DNA of 12,159 bases, from contig CALCEJ010000102.1 of the NCBI GenBank assembly GCA_937900465.1, positions 1 through 12,159 of the forward strand, given 5' to 3'. The notes beneath the pieces are model-generated. The model was given only the letters and a program-made list of their open reading frames with translations, was not told the origin of the DNA and ran no database searches. The position numbers were made by a program, and so were the translations under genes. The DNA comes from an uncultured Bacteroidales bacterium (GTDB lineage: Bacteria > Bacteroidota > Bacteroidia > Bacteroidales > UBA932). How positions within the stretch are numbered: position 1 is the first letter of the stretch; the number at the start of each line of letters is the position of its first letter. Shown in pieces: positions 6,187-12,159 of the stretch.

Positions 6187-9100
6187 ATGAAACACAAGAA
6201 GCTGTTCGCCATTGTGACTCTCGCCCTTGCCTTGTCAGGAGCCCTCCAGGCCCAGGACAAGATCACCGTCACCGGTACCGTCAAGGACAATGCCGGTTAC
6301 GGTATCGTAGGCGCGAGCATAATGGAGCGTGGCACCACGAGCGGTGCCATCACAGACCTTGACGGAAACTACGAAATCAAGGTGGCCCCCGGCTCCTTCC
6401 TCGTCTTTTCCTGTATGAGCTATCAGACCCAGGAGGTCCCCGTGGGCGGCCGCGCCGTCATCAACGTGGTCCTTGAGGAAGACACTGAATTCCTCGACGA
6501 GGTCGTCGTCGTCGGTTACGGAACCGTCAAGAAGAGCGACCTCTCCGGCGCTGTAGGCCAGATCAAGGCCGAAGACCTTATGAAGGGCGGCGCCCTTGAC
6601 CTTGCCCACGGAATGCAGGGCAAGATGGCCGGCGTCATGATCCAGCAGAGTGACGGCGCCCCCGGCGGCGGTATGAGTATCGTCGTCCGCGGCGCAAACT
6701 CCTTCACAACCAGCTCACAGCCCCTTATCATCGTCGACGGAATTCCGCTTGAGACCGGCACCACGCCTGCCAACGGAGCCCTCACCTCGGAGCAGTCATC
6801 GAACCCCCTGAGCTTTATCAACCCCCACGACATCGAGTCCATGGAAATCCTGAAGGACGCCTCTGCAACCGCTATCTACGGTTCCCGAGGCGCTAACGGT
6901 GTCGTTATCGTGAACACGAAGAAGGGCCGGACGGAAAAGCCCAAGGTGGAACTGAGCGCGACTACCGGCATATCTACCATCGTCCGTCAGATTCCCGTTC
7001 TCGACGCTTACACCTATGCCCTCTACATCAACGAGCAGTACGACAACTCCCTCACTTACGAGGGGCGTATGTTCAACACCTACCAGTACAACGGGACCTG
7101 GTCCTACCAGAACTACACTGACGGCCATCCCAACTACAGTCTCGGTTCCTACTCCCCTTCCCCGGAGGATTTCAAGAATCCCGGCTACTATTATGACGAG
7201 TACGGCAACTACGAAGAGGTAGGATCCTCCAACTGGCAGGACGAAATCTTCCAGACCGCCCTTTCGGAGGACTTCAACCTCTCCGTCAGCGGGGGTAACG
7301 AGAAGGGCTTCTACGCCTATTCCGGCAACTATGCAAGACAGAACGGTATCATCAAGAATTCCGGTTACTCCCGTTACAGCCTCCGCGCCAACATCGGCCG
7401 TCACATCAACGACTGGATGGAGATAGGAACAAACTCCAGCTTCACGAACTCCCTCACGGACTTCGCGAACACCCTTTCCTACAACACCGGTATCATCCGT
7501 TCCGCAATCATCTTCCCTCCCGTGTACGGAGCGGATATGGACACTAACACGATGGACAATGTGAACTGGCTGGCCGCCAACCCCGCGGCATACGTCAACA
7601 ACGCAAAGGACCAGCTCCGCGCCATCAACTTCTATAACAGTTCCTACCTGGAGATAAAGCTTCTCCCCTACCTGAAGTTCCGTCAGAACCTTGGTATCGG
7701 CTACAGCAACCAGGAGCGCGGATCATACTATGACCGTCACACGCAGGAAGGCTTCACTCCCCGTAACGGTATCGCAAGCCGCGGAATCTCCACCTGGAAC
7801 AGCCTCACGAGCGAATCCCTCCTGACCTTCGACAAAACCTTCGGGGTCCATTCGGTAAATGCCGTCGGAGGGTTCACCGCTGAACGGAGCGCCTGGAAGA
7901 GTTCCTCGATCCTCGCATCGAACTTCCCGGACGACCTCACGAAGGACAACGACCTTTCCCGCGCGCTTGACAAGCCGGTAGTGACCAGCGACGACGGAAT
8001 GCAGACTCTCGCATCCTTCCTCGGCCGCGTAAACTACTCGCTCCTTGGAAGATACCTCCTTACCGCAAGCGTCCGTTCCGACGGCTCCTCCAAGTTTGCC
8101 GAAGGCAACAAATGGGCGACCTTCCTTTCCGGCGCCTTAGCCTGGAAGGCCTCCGAGGAGGAGTTCATCAAGAGACTGGGTATCTTCTCGAACCTTAAGT
8201 TCCGCGCCAGCTACGGCGAAACCGGTAACCAGGGTATCGGATCCTACAGGTCCATAGCGATGCTCTCCACCGCCAACTACCCTTACGGAGGCAGCATGGC
8301 TTCCGGTTCCGCTCTCGTAAGCTGGAGAGGCCCGGTCTCAAAGGACATCCGATGGGAAACCACACGTCAGTACAACCTCGGTGTCGATATGGGCTTCATG
8401 CAGGACCGTCTTACCTTCACCGTTGACTACTACAAAAAGGTCACTCGCGACCTTCTGCAGGAAATCCAGATTCCCTCTTCGACGGGATTCTCCAATATGC
8501 TCGTCAACAGCGGAAACGTTACCAACACCGGTCTTGAGCTGACCGGCCGCTGGGTCGCCGTTTCCAAGCGTGACTTCTCCTGGACCGTCGACGGCAACAT
8601 CTCCTTCAACAAGAACGAGATCGGCGGCCTCAGCGGTGACCAGTTCGCAAACCGCCTCTGGTATGCGGCGGACGATGTCTTTATCCAGAGGAACGGACTC
8701 CCCATCGGCGCAATGTACGGCTATGTGGAGGACGGATTCTACGACAATGAGGCAGAGGTTCGGGCGGACCCCAAATACAGGGACGCAACCGCAACCAAGG
8801 TTCTCTCAATGATAGGTGAAATCAAATACCGGGACCTCAACGGTGACGGCGACATCACTGCTGACGACCGTACCGTCATCGGCGATACGAACCCGGATTT
8901 CGTCTATGGTCTCACCAACACCATCAACTACAAGAACTTCTCAATGAGTTTCCTCCTTCAGGGCTCTTACGGAAACGACATTTTCAACGGAACTCTCTGG
9001 GACATCAAGCTGGGCAACGTCGGTAACATCACCCGCGATGCATACGACACCCGCTGGACCGCGGAGAACAAGGAAGGGGCAAAGTGGCCCAAGGCTACCG

Positions 9101-9384
9101 CAGGTTACAACAGGACCTTCCTCCTTTCTGACCGTTACATAGAAGACGGAAGCTACCTCAAGCTCAAGAACCTCAGCTTCTCCTACAGGATTCCCCAGCC
9201 CTTCAAGGGAGTGGAACAGATCCTGGTTTCCCTCTCCGCATCCAACCTGTTCACGATTACGAACTACTCCGGATACGATCCGGACGTGAACGCGTTTGGT
9301 TCCGATTCCTCAAGGCGCGGCGTGGATGTTTACTCCTACCCCGCCTCCAGGACTGTTTCCCTTGGAATCAACTGCATCTTCTAA
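6187..9384 (+). CDS. susC: SusC/RagA family TonB-linked outer-membrane receptor
   Basis: A 1065-aa outer-membrane barrel that imports oligosaccharides using energy from TonB; the usual family length is 950-1100. The signal peptide runs to about residue 22 (SGALQA). A carboxypeptidase-regulatory-like domain (about 26-98, VTGTVKDNAGYGIVGASIM) leads into the SusC linker LDEVVVVGYGTVKKSDLSGAV (103-123) next to the TonB-interacting region. The plug covers about 125-250 and includes VVRGANSF (166-173), PLIIVDGIPL (179-188) and the SusC signature ILKDASATAIYGSRGANGV (221-239). The rest is a beta-barrel rich in aromatic and Asn residues, ending in VSLGINCIF with the terminal Phe typical of outer-membrane barrels. 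It lies between the mannanase and susD with 11- and 6-base gaps, so it probably works on mannan-derived oligosaccharides. The symbol denotes the family, not the starch system. Confidence 0.95.
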   Translation: MKHKKLFAIVTLALALSGALQAQDKITVTGTVKDNAGYGIVGASIMERGTTSGAITDLDGNYEIKVAPGSFLVFSCMSYQTQEVPVGGRAVINVVLEEDTEFLDEVVVVGYGTVKKSDLSGAVGQIKAEDLMKGGALDLAHGMQGKMAGVMIQQSDGAPGGGMSIVVRGANSFTTSSQPLIIVDGIPLETGTTPANGALTSEQSSNPLSFINPHDIESMEILKDASATAIYGSRGANGVVIVNTKKGRTEKPKVELSATTGISTIVRQIPVLDAYTYALYINEQYDNSLTYEGRMFNTYQYNGTWSYQNYTDGHPNYSLGSYSPSPEDFKNPGYYYDEYGNYEEVGSSNWQDEIFQTALSEDFNLSVSGGNEKGFYAYSGNYARQNGIIKNSGYSRYSLRANIGRHINDWMEIGTNSSFTNSLTDFANTLSYNTGIIRSAIIFPPVYGADMDTNTMDNVNWLAANPAAYVNNAKDQLRAINFYNSSYLEIKLLPYLKFRQNLGIGYSNQERGSYYDRHTQEGFTPRNGIASRGISTWNSLTSESLLTFDKTFGVHSVNAVGGFTAERSAWKSSSILASNFPDDLTKDNDLSRALDKPVVTSDDGMQTLASFLGRVNYSLLGRYLLTASVRSDGSSKFAEGNKWATFLSGALAWKASEEEFIKRLGIFSNLKFRASYGETGNQGIGSYRSIAMLSTANYPYGGSMASGSALVSWRGPVSKDIRWETTRQYNLGVDMGFMQDRLTFTVDYYKKVTRDLLQEIQIPSSTGFSNMLVNSGNVTNTGLELTGRWVAVSKRDFSWTVDGNISFNKNEIGGLSGDQFANRLWYAADDVFIQRNGLPIGAMYGYVEDGFYDNEAEVRADPKYRDATATKVLSMIGEIKYRDLNGDGDITADDRTVIGDTNPDFVYGLTNTINYKNFSMSFLLQGSYGNDIFNGTLWDIKLGNVGNITRDAYDTRWTAENKEGAKWPKATAGYNRTFLLSDRYIEDGSYLKLKNLSFSYRIPQPFKGVEQILVSLSASNLFTITNYSGYDPDVNAFGSDSSRRGVDVYSYPASRTVSLGINCIF

Positions 9385-9390
9385 ATCCGG

Positions 9391-11106
9391 ATGACTATGA
9401 AAAAGAATATTATACTCTCCATACTTGCAGTTGCCATCATCTCCCTTGGAGCGGCATCCTGCACAAAATGGCTCTCTGAGAATCCGACATCCTTCATAGG
9501 CCCGGACAGCATCGAAGATTCCGAAGCCGGAGTCGATGTCTGGGTTGCAGGTGTCTATAGCAACTGGCTCGACGATATGTTCCGCTGGAGCGGATTCCCT
9601 TTTGTCCTGGAACTGGACAGTGACTATATCTCCGGTCCGGACTGGCTGATGGGTAACCTCGGCGCGGGCAACTTCCAGAGCGAAGAAGGTGTAATGAACC
9701 TTTGGAAAAAACCCTACAATCTTATCGTGGACGCAAACCTCGCCCAGCGCAAGGTCGCTGAGATGAAAAACGTCTCCGATGACTACAAGGACAACGCTCT
9801 CGGAGAACTCTACTTCCAGGAAGCGTTCGCATACTTCCTGATGGTCCGCGCATTCGGTCCCGTTCCCGTTATCGAGAAGGATGTGATGGACGGAGGAGCA
9901 TACAACAATGGAAGGAACAGCGTCAGTGAAGTCTATGCCCATATCACAAAGCTTCTGGAGGACGCCGCAGGAATGATGTATTCCGCCAGTGATTCCCGCC
10001 ACAAGGCCGGTCACGTCAGCGCAGCATCAGCAGCCGGTCTCCTTGCGAAGGTCTATGCCACAATGGCTTCCGCGGCGATGCCTGCGAACACTCCGATGAC
10101 TGTCCGTACCGGTAACGGTATCAACGCCCGCTACGAGACTGAAGAGGACGGCTCAAAGGTTTACAAGTACAATCCCCTCTACACCAACATCTTCCTTAAA
10201 ACTGATGTCGCCGGCTACGAGGATTTCGATTCTGACGAACTCTACGGAAAAGCCGCGCTGTGGGCCAAGAAGGTAATTGACGGCGAGTACGGCACAGTCG
10301 AGCTCTCCGCTTACGACGACCTTTGGAAGGCATCGAACCGTGACGCTTCCGAGTTCCTTTTCAACGTCCAGTCACTCGATGGCGAGACCGTCTACTGCAC
10401 CCAGATCCATACCTACTATGCAGGCTACTCCGCATCGGCATCCTCCACGACAATCCAGTCCGGCGGATGGATCGGATGTACCTATAACTGGTACCGCCTC
10501 TTCGACGAGGACGACTACCGTATCACGAAGGGTGTGCGCCATCTGTGGCAGTATTACTATCAGACTGACTACGACGGGTACTTCTACTATCCGGAAAGCC
10601 TTAAGAGCTACTATTCAACGGTCTCCGACGGCAACTTCTACCAGTATTCCGCTGACTATCAGTGCCTCGCATTCACAACGAAGTACTCCGACGTCAAGGA
10701 CAATTCCGCAAACTACACAGATTCCGCCTGGCCTTTCCTCCGCTACGCTGATGTCCTGTTGATTTACGCAGAGGCTGAAAACGAACTCGGATACCAGGAC
10801 GAGGCCGTCAAATTCCTGAACATAGTCCGCAAGCGTTCCAATGCGACCGAGATGACAACTGTTGCAGGCAAGGATGCCCTCAGAAGCGCCATCTTCGAGG
10901 AAAGGGCCAAGGAGTTCGCCTGCGAGGGCGACCGTCGCTGGGACCTCATCCGCTGGGGAATCTATGTGGATGCGATGAACGCCGTGATGTACGACGATTC
11001 CGGAATCAACAAGGAAAGGAGCGCCAAGCACCTTCTCTTCCCCATCCCGCAGGAGGAAATCAACTCCAACTCGGAGATAAATACAAACAACCCCGGATGG
11101 AATTAA
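9391..11106 (+). CDS. susD: SusD/RagB family surface glycan-binding lipoprotein
   Basis: A 571-aa outer-surface lipoprotein that caps the SusC barrel and binds incoming glycan. The lipoprotein signal ends at GAAS-C24, followed by TKWLSENPTSF. The helical SusD fold shows YFQEAFAYFLMVRAFGPVPVI (about 136-156, a TPR-like family hallmark), WPFLRYADVLLIYAEAENELG, the late signature ERAKEFACEGDRRWDLIRWG, and the C-terminal FPIPQEEINSNSEI with NPGWN at the end. These are standard RagB/SusD elements and the length is normal. The start is either the ATG at 9391 or the one two codons on (9397, giving MKKNIILS); the second looks more like a lipoprotein start. It is 6 bases after susC and 13 before the next gene. 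The ligand is inferred to be mannan-type from the neighbouring GH5 enzyme. Confidence 0.94.
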   Translation: MTMKKNIILSILAVAIISLGAASCTKWLSENPTSFIGPDSIEDSEAGVDVWVAGVYSNWLDDMFRWSGFPFVLELDSDYISGPDWLMGNLGAGNFQSEEGVMNLWKKPYNLIVDANLAQRKVAEMKNVSDDYKDNALGELYFQEAFAYFLMVRAFGPVPVIEKDVMDGGAYNNGRNSVSEVYAHITKLLEDAAGMMYSASDSRHKAGHVSAASAAGLLAKVYATMASAAMPANTPMTVRTGNGINARYETEEDGSKVYKYNPLYTNIFLKTDVAGYEDFDSDELYGKAALWAKKVIDGEYGTVELSAYDDLWKASNRDASEFLFNVQSLDGETVYCTQIHTYYAGYSASASSTTIQSGGWIGCTYNWYRLFDEDDYRITKGVRHLWQYYYQTDYDGYFYYPESLKSYYSTVSDGNFYQYSADYQCLAFTTKYSDVKDNSANYTDSAWPFLRYADVLLIYAEAENELGYQDEAVKFLNIVRKRSNATEMTTVAGKDALRSAIFEERAKEFACEGDRRWDLIRWGIYVDAMNAVMYDDSGINKERSAKHLLFPIPQEEINSNSEINTNNPGWN

Positions 11107-11119
11107 TCAGTTCTAGAGT

Positions 11120-12079
11120 ATGAAAACAAGACACATATTAATTGCTACAGCTCTTCTTGCAGGGGTTTTCTCCTGCAGCAAGGTGGTGACCTACAAGGAT
11201 GAGCTTCCGGACCGTTTCGTAAACGAGGGAGCGCCCGTGATAGACTCCGTGTTCGACATCCAGGACGGCAAACTCGAGAGGAAGCTTACCGAAGGCTCTC
11301 TTGCCCAGATAATACACATCAAGGGAAAGAACCTTGCAAAGCCTGAAAAGATCGCTTTCAACGGCATCGAGGCTGACCTTGACAAATGCTACTGCGAGAA
11401 TGAAGACAGCTATGTCGTCATTCCCCGCGTCCTCCCGAGCGACGTCTCCAACACCATTGAATACGTCACGAAGGAAGGCCGTACCAGCTTTGACTTTACC
11501 GTAAACATCCCTCAGCTGGTCCTTACAGGACTCTCTAACGAATTTGCCGCGGCCGGCTCCAGCGTCAAGGTCGAGGGCGACTTCTTCGACCTGTTCGGAT
11601 TCGGCGTGGAAGGATCCGCGGCATCCGTGAAGATTGGCGATACGCCCGTCCAGGTTGACTCCGTGTCAGAAACCTATATGAGCATCGTCATCCCCGAGGA
11701 TACTCCGGACAATTCAATCATTACCTTCTCCTGGGAGGATGTAACCCTTGGAGCCCAGACAAAGAAGATTCCCTACAGAAACACCTCATACCTTTTCTTC
11801 GGGAACTTTGACACAGCCGGGTTCTGGAGCGAAGACCTCAAGGCCAAGCACCTTACGGACGGTTCCGCCTCCGGCGATCCCGTTTCACAGGGATACCGTT
11901 TCCTCCGCTTCAACGGGACCTTCGGAGGCTGGAGCTGGAATTCGGTCGGACTTGGAGACGGGTGGTACTATGACACTCCCGCGGACTGGGCTACGAACTG
12001 GGTTTTCATCCAGTTTATCGGTGGCATCTTCCAGCTCATTGATATCATCCTCAATCTCATCGCTGTCAATTTCATCTGA
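11120..12079 (+). CDS. IPT/TIG-domain surface glycan-binding lipoprotein (SGBP-B-like), truncated by a junction
   Basis: As read, 319 aa, but probably authentic only to about residue 296. A lipoprotein signal ends at GVFS-C19. Two immunoglobulin-like IPT/TIG-type segments follow: about 37-130 (PVIDSVFDIQDG, IIHIKGKNL, IAFNGIEADL) and about 131-221 (PQLVLTGLSNEFAAAGSSVKV, SIVIPEDT). From about 223 a C-terminal domain resembles the glycan-binding domain of SGBP-B proteins (GNFDTAGFWSE, YRFLRFNGTFGGWSWN). Known SGBP-B proteins run well past 400 aa. Here the domain stops after ADWATNWVF and is replaced by a hydrophobic run (IGGIFQLIDIILNLIAVNFI), which is an antisense reading of another gene. The position after susD fits the SusE/SGBP slot of a PUL. 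The family call is fairly secure; the C-terminus and the stop at 12079 should not be trusted. Confidence 0.8.
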   Translation: MKTRHILIATALLAGVFSCSKVVTYKDELPDRFVNEGAPVIDSVFDIQDGKLERKLTEGSLAQIIHIKGKNLAKPEKIAFNGIEADLDKCYCENEDSYVVIPRVLPSDVSNTIEYVTKEGRTSFDFTVNIPQLVLTGLSNEFAAAGSSVKVEGDFFDLFGFGVEGSAASVKIGDTPVQVDSVSETYMSIVIPEDTPDNSIITFSWEDVTLGAQTKKIPYRNTSYLFFGNFDTAGFWSEDLKAKHLTDGSASGDPVSQGYRFLRFNGTFGGWSWNSVGLGDGWYYDTPADWATNWVFIQFIGGIFQLIDIILNLIAVNFI

Positions 12080-12159
12080 AGACAGGTCATTCAGCAGATC
12101 ATTGGTCACGGCGGTCATGGTCATGGTAAGTTCAAAATTCTCTACATCGGCTGAAATCT
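12005..12159 (-). CDS. Partial protein from foreign flanking DNA (acidic, heptad-like)
   Basis: The minus-strand frame is open from the right edge without a stop. It reads ISADVENFEL, TMTMTAVTNDLLNDL and then an acidic, helix-prone stretch (SSDEIDSDEIEDDINELED, ATDKLDE) up to about 12005. Beyond that the same frame is only the antisense of the glycan-binding lipoprotein. From memory, the pattern resembles the segment before the Leu/Gly heptad repeats in YhgE/Pip- or MMPL-type membrane proteins of Clostridia; I cannot verify this. An ATG at 12124 lies inside the frame, but the reading continues upstream of it, so the piece is probably internal. GC is about 44 % by hand count, and Leu codons are mostly CTG. 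Confidence 0.45.

Noticed and set aside
6796..7404. A 202-codon Val/Gly-rich minus-strand frame inside susC
   Set aside because: It is the antisense reading of the Tyr/Asn/Thr-rich barrel region of SusC, with skewed composition and no domain.
9310..10014. A 234-codon minus-strand frame across the susC/susD boundary
   Set aside because: It is antisense to the end of susC and the start of susD. It has no recognisable domain, promoter or neighbour in its orientation.
1..12159. CRISPR arrays, tRNA/rRNA genes, insertion sequences, transposase or integrase genes
   Set aside because: Looked for by eye on both strands; no regular repeat-spacer array, no RNA gene signature and no mobile-element protein was seen.

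Overview
The window looks like accessory DNA from an uncultured Bacteroidales bacterium of gut or rumen type. The evidence is an adjacent SusC/SusD pair, lipoproteins with Bacteroidetes-type lipoboxes, and three upstream regions carrying the Bacteroidetes promoter signature (TAnnTTTG at -7 with a TTTG/TTG-like -33). The body of the sequence is GC-rich: a hand count of 11881-12000 gives about 59 %.

Left half, minus strand, transcribed right to left: an operon of glpT (glycerol-3-phosphate:phosphate antiporter), a double-repeat DUF1538 membrane protein (UmpAB-like), and two small P-II-like proteins whose genes overlap by 35 bases. glpT and the DUF1538 gene are 3 bases apart and joined by an AGGAGG site lying inside the last codons of glpT. 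The DUF1538 gene and the first P-II-like gene are separated by 112 bases of G/T-rich imperfect repeats (sense strand). The first 93 bases hold no gene I can support, only a perfect 9-bp inverted repeat.

Middle and right, plus strand: an AraC-family regulator (divergent from glpT, 123-bp shared promoter region), then a polysaccharide utilisation locus. It consists of a GH5_7-type beta-mannanase lipoprotein, SusC, SusD, and a surface glycan-binding lipoprotein with IPT/TIG-like domains. The four PUL genes are 6-13 bases apart and probably form one operon driven by a promoter just before the mannanase. A likely scheme is that the glycan-binding lipoprotein and SusD capture mannan-type glycans, the mannanase cuts them, SusC imports the oligosaccharides, and AraC senses a signal and controls the locus.

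The last ~150 bases do not belong with the rest. GC falls to about 44 %, the glycan-binding protein breaks off inside its C-terminal domain, and a different, acidic, heptad-like protein reads open on the minus strand to the window edge. I read this as a junction near 12002-12013, either an assembly chimera or a real rearrangement.
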